Part shown: in pieces, positions 28,139 to 36,994 of the stretch
How positions within the stretch are numbered: position 1 is the stretch's first letter
Layout of the letters: each line of letters opens with the position of its first letter
DNA from: Oceanicoccus sp.
GTDB taxonomy: Bacteria; Pseudomonadota; Gammaproteobacteria; Pseudomonadales; Dasaniaceae
NCBI RefSeq assembly: GCF_029238675.1
Contig: NZ_JAQWFR010000016.1
Location: 43,717 to 107,716 of the forward strand
DNA: 64,000 nucleotides
Reading direction: 5' to 3'
The notes under the pieces: model-generated
What the model was told of the DNA's origin: nothing
The model's input: only the letters and a program-made list of their open reading frames with translations
The model's database searches: none
Made by a program: the position numbers and the translations under genes

Positions 28139-29695
28139 ATGCCAGCACCAGCCTATAAGAAAATACACGATGCTTATCAGCAAGGTAATGTGAGTTTAGC
28201 CAAAAAGCTGATCAAAAAATCTCTGCGAGACAATCCAGCGCCCGATGAAAAATTAAAGCTTGCTATTATCGGCTTCGGCAATGGGCAGTTTGAGATGGCG
28301 ATGCCACTGTTTAAGCAGGCGGTCACAGAAAATCCCTCCCTGGCCAGTGAGGTGGGCGGATTTATTGAATACCCCTCATTGCAAGATCATTTCGATATTC
28401 GCGTTAATATTCTCGAGTTGGCTTTATCAGCCCAGCCCTCTAACCATGAGCTGGAAATAGCACTGGCATTAACCTATGAGTTAAATGAAGATTTCGAAAC
28501 GGCGGAAAAATACTATTTAAGCGCCCTGGAACAGGCAAGCAACAAAGCTCGTGCCTTACAGGGTTTAACCAATATTTATTATAATCTTAACCGCTTTCAC
28601 GATGCGGTGGCCTGTGGTCTGCTGGCAATAGAGGCCGACCCCAACAATGCGGGTGCCTACTACAATACCGCGCTGTCACAGCTAGGCCTGATGCGTTACC
28701 AGCTTGCGGTAGATTATCTTAAGCAAACGCTGGCCATAAAACCTGATCACTACGGTGCCAATGTTAATCTGGCACACTTGATGTTAAAGCTGGGTTTTTT
28801 TACTGCCGGCTGGTTACATAATGAGTGGCGCTGGTCAAAGCCTGATAATCTGGTGAAGCTTGAGCTACCTATTCCTGAGTGGAAAGGTGAAAACTTAAAC
28901 GGGAAGACATTACTTTTATGGGCCGATCAGGGCTTTGGTGACCAGGTCATGTACGCTGGTTTATTTCAGCGACTTATTGATCAAGGTTGTCTGCTGAGTG
29001 TAGTAGGCGATGCACGGCTGAAAAACTTAATGAGTAATAGTCTGCCGTTGCAGGGTTTCTATAGTTATAACACTTCGGGCCAGAATATTGAGATCCCTGC
29101 CGTATTTGATTACCAACTATCGCAGGGCAGTCTGCCGCGGTATTTAATTCATGGTTTTGATGATTTCGGTGCGGGTGAGGCCTATCTTAAAGCTGATCCC
29201 AGCCTGGTTGATGTCTACCGGAAAAAATTACGCGAAGCCTATCCCAATAAAACATTAGTGGCTATTGGCTGGCGTGGTGGCGTTCGCCATACGCGCAAAA
29301 GCGCAAGAACTATTGGTTTGGATTTATGGCAGCCGCTGTTTAAAAGGGATGATATCGCTATCATTAATCTTCAGTATGATAGCGATCAGGATGAGCGTGA
29401 CTTTATTCAGGCCAATGGTGGCTTTACGCCGGCATTCGATCTAAAAAATGATATGGACGATTTGGCCGCCTTTCTTGGTGCTATTGACCTATTTATATCT
29501 GCAGATAATTCTACGGTACACCTTGCCGGTGCGCTCGGTGTGGATGTGGTCAATATTGTGCCTTTTGCTGCTGAATGGCGCTGGTTTCTCGAGGCAGATA
29601 AGACCTACTGGTACCAGAGCATGCGTTTGATCAGGCAGCAACAGCCCGGTGAATGGCGTGACTGTTTAGCTTCTGCAGTGAAGTTATTGGCATAG
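28139..29695 (+). CDS. TPR protein with GT9-like glycosyltransferase domain
   Basis: About 518 residues. The N-terminal half (about 5-225) is a set of tetratricopeptide repeats (for example ALALTYELNEDFETAEKYYLSAL and AYYNTALSQLGLMRYQLAVDYL). The C-terminal half (about 250-515) resembles heptosyltransferase/GT9-like proteins: LLLWADQGFGDQVMYAGL, VAIGWRGG, and DLFISADNSTVHLAGALGV near the end. Such TPR-transferase fusions beside flagellin genes often glycosylate flagellin. The ATG at 28139 has TTAGGGA just upstream; a TTG at 28082 falls in the tandem repeat. Sugar and target are inferred only. Confidence 0.75.
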   Translation: MPAPAYKKIHDAYQQGNVSLAKKLIKKSLRDNPAPDEKLKLAIIGFGNGQFEMAMPLFKQAVTENPSLASEVGGFIEYPSLQDHFDIRVNILELALSAQPSNHELEIALALTYELNEDFETAEKYYLSALEQASNKARALQGLTNIYYNLNRFHDAVACGLLAIEADPNNAGAYYNTALSQLGLMRYQLAVDYLKQTLAIKPDHYGANVNLAHLMLKLGFFTAGWLHNEWRWSKPDNLVKLELPIPEWKGENLNGKTLLLWADQGFGDQVMYAGLFQRLIDQGCLLSVVGDARLKNLMSNSLPLQGFYSYNTSGQNIEIPAVFDYQLSQGSLPRYLIHGFDDFGAGEAYLKADPSLVDVYRKKLREAYPNKTLVAIGWRGGVRHTRKSARTIGLDLWQPLFKRDDIAIINLQYDSDQDERDFIQANGGFTPAFDLKNDMDDLAAFLGAIDLFISADNSTVHLAGALGVDVVNIVPFAAEWRWFLEADKTYWYQSMRLIRQQQPGEWRDCLASAVKLLA

Positions 29696-29704
29696 GTTGT
29701 TTTT

Positions 29705-31147
29705 ATGATACAGAAAAAAAGAGTCTTAATTCCCGGGCTTACTGATTATCCACCGGTGAAAGGTGGGGAGTTTGTCAGTTACCGTTTCGACCCCAGTGAT
29801 TTATTAGCGCTTGATAGTGATAAGTTGCAATCTATTATTTCCCTGGGTGAAAGCAGTCAATGTGACTATGTAGTGATGTCTGATGCCATTAGCTTCGATA
29901 TGGAATTAATAGCACGGTCGCTGATTGAAAAATCAGGCTTTGATGCTTTATGGGGATTGCAGTATTTACATAGCAATGGCCATATTGACCTGGCATTTCC
30001 GCAGGCGTTTTATGCGCAAGGTGGTGCCGAGATGGCTGTGTTAAGTTTTGATGGCCTGGCGGGTTTTGATCATATTGTTTCACTGGAAATATTACAGCGC
30101 TATCAAGCTGTGACTTCAACCATCTCTTTGGCCTCTTATCTCTACTTTATTTGGGCTGAATGTTTTGTGGCTAAATTACCATTAAACCTTTGGGTTAAAG
30201 ATAGTTTGAGTGCCCTCAATGGCAGCGATGAGAAAGTGCTGGGGTTAATTTTTGAACAATTGAATACCCTGGCCAATTCACTATCTACAAAACATCGGCT
30301 AGAGATAAAGAATAAAAATCTATTAGCGGCAAAACAAGTATTTAAAAAAGAAGGTATTACTGTTAATGAGGAAAACCATTGGGGGTTTAATGATTTTCTG
30401 CCTTTTTATGGCTCGGTCGATTTTTTGTTATTAAATGACCAGACGATATCCCTGTCTACTTATGCGGATGATATTGTTGCCAGCTCAATTTTTTGGACAG
30501 GTCATTATGAGAAGGCCAGTAGCTGGTTGTGGTCCTGGTTGTTAACCAATAAAAGTTATGATTTCTGTCTGGATTTGGGTTCATATAATGGTTTCTACAG
30601 CCTGATAGCGGCCAGCTTGATGCCCGGCAAACCTGTACATGCCTTTGAGCCAAGGCATCAGCGTTATGGGCGCTGTGTGGTGAATCAACAAATAAACTTA
30701 TGTAATAATTTAACGGTACACCCTTTGATTGCCGCTAATAATAATGGCCATCATGTGTTACAGGAACACTATCTTTTACCGGATAAGGCCGGCGAACCTC
30801 GCTCCAAAAAAGAGTTTCCGGCCTTTTCTATTTCTATTGCAGAGCAGTTTGCTGATCTCCTTTCTACTGATCATGGTTTGGTCAGATTGGCTCAGCCGGA
30901 ATTTATGGTAGAGGCTTTGGAAGGCATGCGGCCTTTATTGTCAGCTAGAAAAATTGATCTTCTTATTAAAGTGAGTGCCAATGATAATGTTGCGGCAATC
31001 CACCGTTTGCTAACACAATTTGGTTATCACCTTTACACGATTGACGAGGAAAGTAGCCAGCTATCGACAGCATCAGAACTGATTGCTGGCGATACAATCT
31101 ATAATCAAAATAAACTCTATGTCAGGGAACCGCTAAACCTTGAGTAA
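29705..31147 (+). CDS. Large protein with C-terminal FkbM-like methyltransferase domain
   Basis: A 480-residue protein, 9 bp after the TPR-transferase. The C-terminal part (about 285-470) looks like a class I SAM methyltransferase of the FkbM type: CLDLGSYNGFYSLIAASL (about 292-309) is the SAM loop and VHAFEPRHQRYGRCVVNQQI (about 315-334) the second motif. The first 280 residues have no family I recognise, although LRFDA-type pattern around residues 60-150 could be another transferase fold. Its place in the flagellar gene set suggests methylation of a flagellin sugar; this is inference. Confidence 0.6.
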   Translation: MIQKKRVLIPGLTDYPPVKGGEFVSYRFDPSDLLALDSDKLQSIISLGESSQCDYVVMSDAISFDMELIARSLIEKSGFDALWGLQYLHSNGHIDLAFPQAFYAQGGAEMAVLSFDGLAGFDHIVSLEILQRYQAVTSTISLASYLYFIWAECFVAKLPLNLWVKDSLSALNGSDEKVLGLIFEQLNTLANSLSTKHRLEIKNKNLLAAKQVFKKEGITVNEENHWGFNDFLPFYGSVDFLLLNDQTISLSTYADDIVASSIFWTGHYEKASSWLWSWLLTNKSYDFCLDLGSYNGFYSLIAASLMPGKPVHAFEPRHQRYGRCVVNQQINLCNNLTVHPLIAANNNGHHVLQEHYLLPDKAGEPRSKKEFPAFSISIAEQFADLLSTDHGLVRLAQPEFMVEALEGMRPLLSARKIDLLIKVSANDNVAAIHRLLTQFGYHLYTIDEESSQLSTASELIAGDTIYNQNKLYVREPLNLE

Positions 31148-31156
31148 GGAATTTAT

Positions 31157-31792
31157 ATGGATTTTATTTGTGTAAAAGCCAAGCCGCGATATGGTGCGGC
31201 CTATGTTAACCGGCTTTACGATATGGTGGCCAGACACTATATGGGTGACTTCACTTTCTATTGCCTGACGGATGATGAGGCTGGTATTGATTCATCGATT
31301 ATCTGCAAGCCCCTTAAATATGAATTGAATGGCTGGTGGAACAAAATACAGGTCTTTGAATTTTCTGCTGAGCATAATGCGCCGCTTTGCTTTTTAGATT
31401 TGGATACGGTCATAGTTGGCAATCTTAATTTTCTCGATGACTACTCAGGAGATTTTGCGGTGTTAACAGATTTTTGCCGCCTGCAAGGTTACCAGTCCTG
31501 TTTTATGTTATTTAATAATGGCTTTGGCAATGATGTCTGCCAACCTTTTTGGGATGATCCGCAAAAAGCTGTTAAGCAATGTGAGCCAGGTGTTGGTCCC
31601 ACATGGGGAGATCAGCGTTGGTTAGAATTAACCGTTTCAAGTGCAGATATACTTCAGCGGTTGTGGCCAGATAGATTTATAAGTTTTAAGGTGGATGTCG
31701 CTCAGGAGATGATTATGCCCTTTGGGGCGTCTGTACTTTGCTTCCACGGGGAGCCTCGGCCTCACCATTTTTCTATGAGTTATTTGATGTAA
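31157..31792 (+). CDS. Putative glycosyltransferase with DxD motif
   Basis: A 211-residue protein, 9 bp after the FkbM-like gene. FLDLDTVIVGNLN (about 78-90) is a metal-binding DxD motif of GT-A glycosyltransferases of the GT8-like kind, with NGWWNKIQVFEF upstream (about 58-69) and a C-terminal LCFHGEPRPHH (about 195-205) typical of the same proteins, where the His binds the metal. It probably adds a sugar in the same pathway as its neighbours. It is convergent with the minus-strand methyltransferase, 25 bp apart. Confidence 0.65.
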   Translation: MDFICVKAKPRYGAAYVNRLYDMVARHYMGDFTFYCLTDDEAGIDSSIICKPLKYELNGWWNKIQVFEFSAEHNAPLCFLDLDTVIVGNLNFLDDYSGDFAVLTDFCRLQGYQSCFMLFNNGFGNDVCQPFWDDPQKAVKQCEPGVGPTWGDQRWLELTVSSADILQRLWPDRFISFKVDVAQEMIMPFGASVLCFHGEPRPHHFSMSYLM

Positions 31793-31817
31793 TTGATATT
31801 TATAGCAGAGAGGCCAT

Positions 31818-32546
31818 TTATTTTGCTTTTAGCGTCACCGGGTTTGGCAGCGCCCGTGAATGAATGGTGACTTTGTGGTTAGGTCGTAGTGGTGGCATGG
31901 TGAAATTTTTTGCCCAGTTGCAAAAGTTTTCTTTAAATACATATCCGTCAGCTATAGGTAGTGGGAAGAAATGCTCGATTTCTTTTAACAAGTCAAAGGC
32001 TGCCGGTGAGTGAATGTCGCTACCCGATGCGGGTTCTTTTTTAACGATTAAGCCCAGCTCATAGTTATTTGAAAATCTGGCCTTGCTGCAATCAAAACCG
32101 GCTAGTATCAAGTTATAACAGAGTAAGAAGGGGGTCCAGCTGCTGATGTGGCCGCTGATCATTCGCTCTCTGGGATGTATCGGGGCAGAAATTGCCAACA
32201 AACCGCCGGGTTTGATGCACTTATAAATTTTATCGAGAAATAAACCGACATTGCGTTGGTGTTCGATTACGTGGGAGCACCATACCAGGTCAAACTGGCG
32301 ATCAATCTCTGCAGTGGTAAAGTCACCGACGTAGTCAGCATCCTTATGCAGATCAACGGAATACACGTCTTTATTAAAATATCGAAAAAATCGTGCGTGC
32401 TCCCCGTCACCAGAGCCGACTTCAAGGACACTGTTAAATTGATTGTTATATTCCGACATCAATAACAGCATGGCATGAAACCCCCAATCCAGAGTAAATT
32501 CATCATGCTGTTGCAGAGAAGGGACTTCGGTACTTGTGTCAGGCAT
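31818..32546 (-). CDS. Class I SAM-dependent methyltransferase
   Basis: A 242-residue methyltransferase: SAM-binding VLEVGSGDGEHARFF (about 40-54), VYSVDLHKDADYVGDF (about 60-75), FDLVWCSHVIEHQRN (about 84-98) and IKPGGLLAISAPIHP (about 110-124). It is the last gene of fliD-fliT-methyltransferase on the minus strand, six bases after fliT, so it is made with filament-assembly proteins. Flagellin or its glycan is the likely substrate, by context only. Confidence 0.75.
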   Translation of the reverse strand: MPDTSTEVPSLQQHDEFTLDWGFHAMLLLMSEYNNQFNSVLEVGSGDGEHARFFRYFNKDVYSVDLHKDADYVGDFTTAEIDRQFDLVWCSHVIEHQRNVGLFLDKIYKCIKPGGLLAISAPIHPRERMISGHISSWTPFLLCYNLILAGFDCSKARFSNNYELGLIVKKEPASGSDIHSPAAFDLLKEIEHFFPLPIADGYVFKENFCNWAKNFTMPPLRPNHKVTIHSRALPNPVTLKAK

Positions 32547-32552
32547 GTGGAA

Positions 32553-32876
32553 CTATCCCGTATGATTTTTGTAGGCGTTGACAGCCTTTTTCCCTGTACT
32601 TCTTATGAGTCCATCCTTCATTAATTGCTTGCGAGCTGATTGGGCACAAACTTGTAACTCAGATTCACTATCGAGAAAGTTGGCTAGCCGCGGCTGGTAA
32701 AAAGAGGCGGTATCAGGCCCTACCGGGAATTGATTAAAATGCGAAGTGATTAGCAAGTGGCGCTCTACAGCCAGGTGGGCAATGGTTTCCCAGTCTTCCT
32801 GTTTGGCGGCATCTTCCATAGCGTTGGTACGCGCTTCGATGATCTCCCAGCTATGATCAATGCTGTTGGTATTCAT
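32553..32876 (-). CDS. fliT: FliT-like flagellar chaperone
   Basis: A small 107-residue helical protein downstream of fliD (29-bp gap), the position of FliT, which keeps the filament cap FliD soluble and delivers it to the export gate. The N-terminal IIEARTNAMEDAAKQEDWETIAHLAVERHLLI pattern (about 12-43) with alternating charged and hydrophobic residues matches FliT-type helices. Sequence identity in this family is low, so the name rests on size, helix pattern and neighbours. Confidence 0.65.
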   Translation of the reverse strand: MNTNSIDHSWEIIEARTNAMEDAAKQEDWETIAHLAVERHLLITSHFNQFPVGPDTASFYQPRLANFLDSESELQVCAQSARKQLMKDGLIRSTGKKAVNAYKNHTG

Positions 32877-32905
32877 TACAATCCCGTGAGTTATATTTAA
32901 GGACC

Positions 32906-34384
32906 TTAGTCCCTATCGCCATTAACTATTTTTGCGGTTGCGGCGAGTTGCTGGCTTAAAAAGTTGCCGGTGGAATTAAGTTGCGAGACTAAGATATCCA
33001 GCGCGGCAAACTGAGCTCTAAGGCGCTCTTCTATTTTTTCAAGGCGAAGGCCCAAATCCAGGCGCTCTTCTTCAATCTCTTTAAGTTCGGTGCTAAGAAT
33101 TTCTTCTTTAATATCAATGGTGCCGCCCGACTCTAAAAATGAATCCAGCAGTGCATCCATTTTAGTGGCTATACCGTTGTCGCCGGTTAACAGGGTGGCA
33201 AGATCATCAAAGTTAGATGACACCGCATTATCAAGGTTAGCGGAGAAACTGTTATCGCTGTCTTCTTTTAAGCTGATGGTGCCATTCTGGTTAGTGCTAA
33301 AGCCGAGATACGATAAATTGTTGAAGTCCCCTGGGGCTTCCTCAACCGTACTGGTCATAATGCGGCGAAGTTGCTGCTCTATAATGCGCGCGCTGGAATC
33401 GTTACCCAGAATACCTCGGGTGCCTGTATCCGCGTCATAGTCGGTCAGGCTATTCATAACAATAATCAATTCGTTATAGCTGGCGGCAAAAGTGGTGATT
33501 TCTTTTTTCACCCCAGCCGTATCAATATCGACGGTGAGTGATGCGGTGGTGGTTTCATCTACCGCCAGGGCGGTGATAGATACATCGTTAATCACGCTAT
33601 CGAAGACATTTGAAGAACTATAAGCGGTAAAGCCATCAACGGTAATCGCGGCATTGCTGGCCACTGTAATATCATCCATTTGGTTGAGACCGTTAATGCT
33701 GTTATCCGGGTCGCTGCCATCATAGAAAAAACGGGATAGGCCGTTGGCATCGGTATCATCGCCGTCATCAGTATCATCAACCGTGATGTTAATTTGCTTA
33801 TCCTGGCCGCTGTTGTTTGCAGTGATGACTAACTCGGTGATGGTGCTGCCATCGGTGGTATCGGGGTCATCGACTGTTAACAGGCTAGCGGTAATACCTA
33901 TATTGTCACTGGCATTGTTAATGGCATCGCGTATATCGGTCAGGCTATCAGTCAGGGCTACTTCAATATCAAAGCTGTCGCCGCCAACAAAGCCCAGCGA
34001 TAAAGTACCTTCGCCTACGGTGGCGGCCGGGTCGGCAAAGCCGCCGTTGGTGGCTACTTTACTGGCGGTGGCTAAGGCTAATACTGAAATATCATAGCTG
34101 CCGAGTTCGGCGCTGGTTCCGGCGGTGGCGGTAAACGCATCAGTGTCAGCTGAGCTGGCTTTGCGGCTGGAATAAAAACTGCTGTCTTTGAGGTTGCTCA
34201 GTGATTCTTGAAAGGCAGCCAGAGTGCTTTTGACGCTACCATAGGCTGAGACGGTCGCTTGGGTTTCAGCCTCCTCTATGTTCAGGCGAGTGCTGGTAGG
34301 AGTTTCCTCAGCGGCAATAATATTGGTGATCAGGGACTCTAAATCCAGCCCTGAGCCCACGCCAACGGATGTTATTGTAGCCAT
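32906..34384 (-). CDS. fliD: FliD filament cap protein
   Basis: A 492-residue cap protein. The N-terminal ITSVGVGSGLDLESLITNIIAAEETPTSTRL (about 3-33) is the FliD signature; the C-terminal domain has MNSLTDYDADTGTRGILGNDSSARIIEQQLRRIM spread over about 310-345 and ends in a coiled coil (about 430-480: LKEIEEERLDLGLRLEKIEERLRAQF). It caps the filament tip and lets exported flagellin fold. A sigma-54 promoter lies 82 bp upstream. Heads a minus-strand group with fliT and a methyltransferase. Confidence 0.94.
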   Translation of the reverse strand: MATITSVGVGSGLDLESLITNIIAAEETPTSTRLNIEEAETQATVSAYGSVKSTLAAFQESLSNLKDSSFYSSRKASSADTDAFTATAGTSAELGSYDISVLALATASKVATNGGFADPAATVGEGTLSLGFVGGDSFDIEVALTDSLTDIRDAINNASDNIGITASLLTVDDPDTTDGSTITELVITANNSGQDKQINITVDDTDDGDDTDANGLSRFFYDGSDPDNSINGLNQMDDITVASNAAITVDGFTAYSSSNVFDSVINDVSITALAVDETTTASLTVDIDTAGVKKEITTFAASYNELIIVMNSLTDYDADTGTRGILGNDSSARIIEQQLRRIMTSTVEEAPGDFNNLSYLGFSTNQNGTISLKEDSDNSFSANLDNAVSSNFDDLATLLTGDNGIATKMDALLDSFLESGGTIDIKEEILSTELKEIEEERLDLGLRLEKIEERLRAQFAALDILVSQLNSTGNFLSQQLAATAKIVNGDRD

Positions 34385-34465
34385 GATTAATTACCCATAT
34401 GCAAAGTGTGCAGGATTAGCCCATAGGTCGGAACTTTGACATTTAATAATGTTATCCAGAGTAAA

Positions 34466-34481
34466 GGCATATATCGTGCCA
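34466..34481 (-). promoter_or_regulatory. Sigma-54 promoter of fliD-fliT
   Basis: Minus strand reads TGGCACGATATATGCC: a perfect -24 half (TGGCACG) and a TGC at -12, GG-N10-GC spaced. Transcription would start about 34454, 70 nt before fliD. Confidence 0.78.
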
Positions 34482-34534
34482 TGATGGGTTACCTCTTACT
34501 GCACAGACCCTTATAGGGTGGCGGTTCCCGGGAG

Positions 34535-34561
34535 AGAAAAAAGGGAGGCAGAGCCTCCCTT
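34535..34561 (-). terminator. Rho-independent terminator after flaG
   Basis: On the minus strand AAGGGAGGC pairs with GCCTCCCTT (34561-34553 with 34549-34541) around TCT, followed by a short U-run. It lies about 33 bp beyond the flaG stop and separates it from fliD. Confidence 0.85.
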
Positions 34562-34565
34562 GTTG

Positions 34566-34598
34566 TAGTTCTTAAGTAGTTCTTAAGTAGTTCTTAAG
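34566..34598. repeat. 3 x 11-bp tandem repeat across the flaG stop codon
   Basis: TAGTTCTTAAG in three exact copies (plus-strand reading). The flaG stop codon lies in the last copy (34594-34596), so the array starts in the coding sequence and runs downstream on the minus strand. Confidence 0.9.
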
Positions 34599-34953
34599 CC
34601 CGTTCCTTAAGGAAAAGGCTGGCGGTATGTTCCTCAATTGAGGCTGCCAATTTAATGGTTTCCTCCGCCGGTATTTGTCGAATCAACTCTTCTGTTTCAG
34701 AATTGTAGACTTGAATTACAATTGTTCCAGATTCTTCCTCAACACTAAATGACAGGGTTCGCTGTACATTTTGAACATAGTCATTCAGTTTGCTGATGGC
34801 TGATTGGAGCTCTTGCGGCTCAGGTGCTACAGCCTTCTGTTCAGGTTGTGCCGATTCGGCTTGCTCGGGGTTAGGCTTGGCAGCTTGCGCTGGTTTAGCT
34901 CCCTGAGCTTTTACCGTTGGCTGAAAACCACTTTTAACAATATTGTTAAGCAT
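34594..34953 (-). CDS. flaG: FlaG flagellar protein
   Basis: A 119-residue protein of the FlaG family, found next to flagellin in polar flagellates, where it influences filament length. The N-terminal half is a Lys/Ala/Gln/Pro-rich linker (about 15-55); the folded C-terminal part (about 60-118) has LNDYVQNVQRTLSFSVEEESG and the conserved VIQVYNSETEELIRQIPAEE. The ATG at 34953 has AAGGTG upstream; an upstream frame from 35016 would start inside the fliC terminator hairpin and is rejected. The stop codon lies in an 11-bp tandem repeat. Confidence 0.9.
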   Translation of the reverse strand: MLNNIVKSGFQPTVKAQGAKPAQAAKPNPEQAESAQPEQKAVAPEPQELQSAISKLNDYVQNVQRTLSFSVEEESGTIVIQVYNSETEELIRQIPAEETIKLAASIEEHTASLFLKERA

Positions 34954-34987
34954 GGTTGTCACCTTCACATCAATTTTGGTAATTAAA

Positions 34988-35013
34988 CCCCTTAAAGTTT
35001 TCACTTTAAGGGG
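34988..35013 (-). terminator. Rho-independent terminator after fliC
   Basis: A perfect 11-bp stem (34988-34998 with 35003-35013, CCCCTTAAAGT and its complement) with a 4-nt loop, about 22 bp after the fliC stop, followed on the minus strand by TTTAATT. Partial read-through would feed flaG. Confidence 0.88.
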
Positions 35014-35034
35014 CAATTTTACCCGTTCTTTAAC

Positions 35035-36612
35035 TTACTGCAGCAGAGACAAAACCTGCTGTGGTAGTGAGTTAGCCTGTGACAGCACCGAGATACCTGC
35101 TTGTTGCAAGATCTGGTTACGAGTCAGGGCCGCTGTTTCCTGGGCAAAATCTGCATCCTGTACACGAGACCTTGCAGCCGCTACGTTCTCGGAGATACTG
35201 GTCAAGTTAGAGATGGTTGATTCCAGGCGGTTTTGAATCGCACCCAAATCGGCTCGGCCATCATCGATAGTCTGGATTGAGGCATCCAGCGTTTCAATGG
35301 CTGACTGTGCACCTGCTGCCGTACTGATGTCGATAGCACTTACACGGTTGGCCGCTTCCAGGGTTTCAACGGTTGCCGCTGTCAGGGTACCTGAACCATC
35401 AGTTAGGCTACCACCGCCCGATGTACCAGTGACGGTAACCGTTGGGCTGGATGAATCAGCTACAGCGCTGGTGAAGTCCAGGTAACCGGTAACGATATTA
35501 CTGATGCTACCACCACCCGTAGCCAGGTCGTTAGATTCAGTATCAGCGTTAGCGGTATCCAGGCGCACAATCTCAGCGGATACACCACCAGAAGTTGCTT
35601 GAGTAACATCCAGGTTAAGAGTGATGTTGTCGCCTTCGGCGTCAACAAAAGTTAATAAACCAGCAGTAGAGGTATCTTCATAAGTGATACCTGCAGAGGC
35701 AAGCTCGGAAGCAGCAGAACCGGCCAAAATGGCAGCTTCAAGTGCTGCTACAATGTCACCCGAAGAGTCGCCAGATGCAACTGTATAGGCTACCGAAGTT
35801 CCGCTATTAACACTTAGGGTTACAACATCGCCAGCTACACCGGCACTGGCTACAGTGCTGAAGTTACCCACAGCAGCTTTAGTCTCGGCGCTAACACCAG
35901 AAATGGCGCTGGTGCCTGAATAGCCGGCAGCCAGGTCACGGGCTGAGTCGCCATCACTAAGGCTTACTTGCTCACCGTCAATACTGATGGAGTTGTTACT
36001 GGCATCAAAACCGCCTGAAGCCACAGTGTAAAGGTCAGAGAAACCTGTTGGAGTAGATGCAGCAGCAGCGGCATTGGCACTGAGTGAGAAACCGCTAAGC
36101 CCCAAATTTTCAGCCGCAAAACTTTGGCTTAAATCAACAGCGATAGTTTCGTTAGCTTGCGCACCCACCTGGAAGCTTTGAGCACCAAAAGAACCATCAA
36201 GGATCTTTTGGGTACCAAATCGAGTGGTATCCGCAATACGGGTTAATTCTTCCTGAAGCTGAATAACCTCTTTGTTCAGGTTAGTACGGTCAGCATCAGA
36301 GTTAGAGCCGTTAGCAGACTGGATGGCCAGTTCCCGCATACGCTGCAGGATGTTGGTACTTTCGTTCAACGCCCCTTCAGCTACCTGCGATATAGAGATA
36401 CCATCGTTAGCATTACGAGCAGCCTGGTTAAGACCTCGGATCTGGGAAGTAAAACGGTCGACGATCGCTAAACCAGCCGCGTCATCCTTCGCAGAGTTGA
36501 TACGTAGACCTGAGGAAAGGCGCTGTAGCGAGGTCTGTAAAGCCCCCTGCGACTTATCCAGATTACGCTGAGCGTTCAGGGACGCAACATTCGTGTTAAT
36601 TACCTGTGGCAT
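35035..36612 (-). CDS. fliC: Flagellin
   Basis: A 525-residue flagellin. The conserved N-terminal D0/D1 (about 1-165) contains [20 protein letters not shown] and [20 protein letters not shown]; the C-terminal D1/D0 (about 440-525) contains [21 protein letters not shown] and the terminal [14 protein letters not shown]. The middle (about 175-435) is a Ser/Thr/Gly/Ala-rich surface domain, the usual place of O-glycans; the transferase genes nearby fit that. A sigma-28 promoter lies about 94 bp upstream and a strong terminator follows. No second flagellin gene is present in this window. Confidence 0.95.
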   Translation of the reverse strand: MPQVINTNVASLNAQRNLDKSQGALQTSLQRLSSGLRINSAKDDAAGLAIVDRFTSQIRGLNQAARNANDGISISQVAEGALNESTNILQRMRELAIQSANGSNSDADRTNLNKEVIQLQEELTRIADTTRFGTQKILDGSFGAQSFQVGAQANETIAVDLSQSFAAENLGLSGFSLSANAAAAASTPTGFSDLYTVASGGFDASNNSISIDGEQVSLSDGDSARDLAAGYSGTSAISGVSAETKAAVGNFSTVASAGVAGDVVTLSVNSGTSVAYTVASGDSSGDIVAALEAAILAGSAASELASAGITYEDTSTAGLLTFVDAEGDNITLNLDVTQATSGGVSAEIVRLDTANADTESNDLATGGGSISNIVTGYLDFTSAVADSSSPTVTVTGTSGGGSLTDGSGTLTAATVETLEAANRVSAIDISTAAGAQSAIETLDASIQTIDDGRADLGAIQNRLESTISNLTSISENVAAARSRVQDADFAQETAALTRNQILQQAGISVLSQANSLPQQVLSLLQ

Positions 36613-36705
36613 TAATAGTTCTCCTTGGCTCTTTAGAAGGCTTGTGCCTGTGGGAGCGTTGGTTGTGGTGTAGAAGTCAGACCAATCTATCGTCTTCAGG
36701 GGAAG

Positions 36706-36732
36706 CTATCGGCGCACTTTTTTTTATCTTTA
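36706..36732 (-). promoter_or_regulatory. Sigma-28 promoter of fliC
   Basis: Minus-strand TAAA (36732-36729), 15-bp spacer, GCCGATAG (36713-36706). Same -10 octamer as the flgM promoter. Confidence 0.9.
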
Positions 36733-36868
36733 GCTTTTTATATAGAACTTGTAGTTATCGAAAGGAAGGCTTTTTGCCGAAATGGTTTTAAGCATATTGT
36801 TCTATATATGTACAATATAATCAGTGGCTTGCGACTTGCAGATATTATAAAAAAGCTTGAATTTGCGC

Positions 36869-36895
36869 TAAAGGAATTGCATGGTTGACCGATAG
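36869..36895 (+). promoter_or_regulatory. Sigma-28 promoter of fliS
   Basis: Plus-strand TAAA (36869-36872), 15-bp spacer, ACCGATAG (36888-36895): one change from the octamer before fliC. The leader of about 90 nt would contain the 15-bp tandem array. Confidence 0.78.
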
Positions 36896-36913
36896 CTTAA
36901 GGAGTAGCGATAT

Positions 36914-36973
36914 TTCAAATTGTAGTTATTCAAGTTGTAGTTATTCAAATTGTAGTTATTCAAATTGTAGTTC
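36914..36973. repeat. 4 x 15-bp tandem repeat in the fliS leader
   Basis: Four copies of TTCAAATTGTAGTTA (copy 2 has G for A, copy 4 ends in C), between the fliS promoter and its start codon. No inverted symmetry. Confidence 0.92.
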
Positions 36974-36994
36974 AACGAAACAGGATTTTCTGCC

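Larger units (their letters stand above)
36613..36994. other. fliC-fliS divergent control region
   Basis: A 382-bp gap with two sigma-28 promoters facing away from each other (36706-36732 toward fliC, 36869-36895 toward fliS) and a 4 x 15-bp tandem array inside the fliS leader. No coding frame is supported; the 61-codon frame from 36606 overlaps the promoter and has no ribosome site. Confidence 0.8.

Noticed and set aside
33744..34097. 117-codon plus-strand frame inside fliD
   Set aside because: Antisense shadow of fliD with no ribosome site and a composition explained by the opposite strand.
34954..35016. Longer start for flaG
   Set aside because: The extra codons lie in the fliC terminator hairpin and the internal ATG has a good ribosome site.
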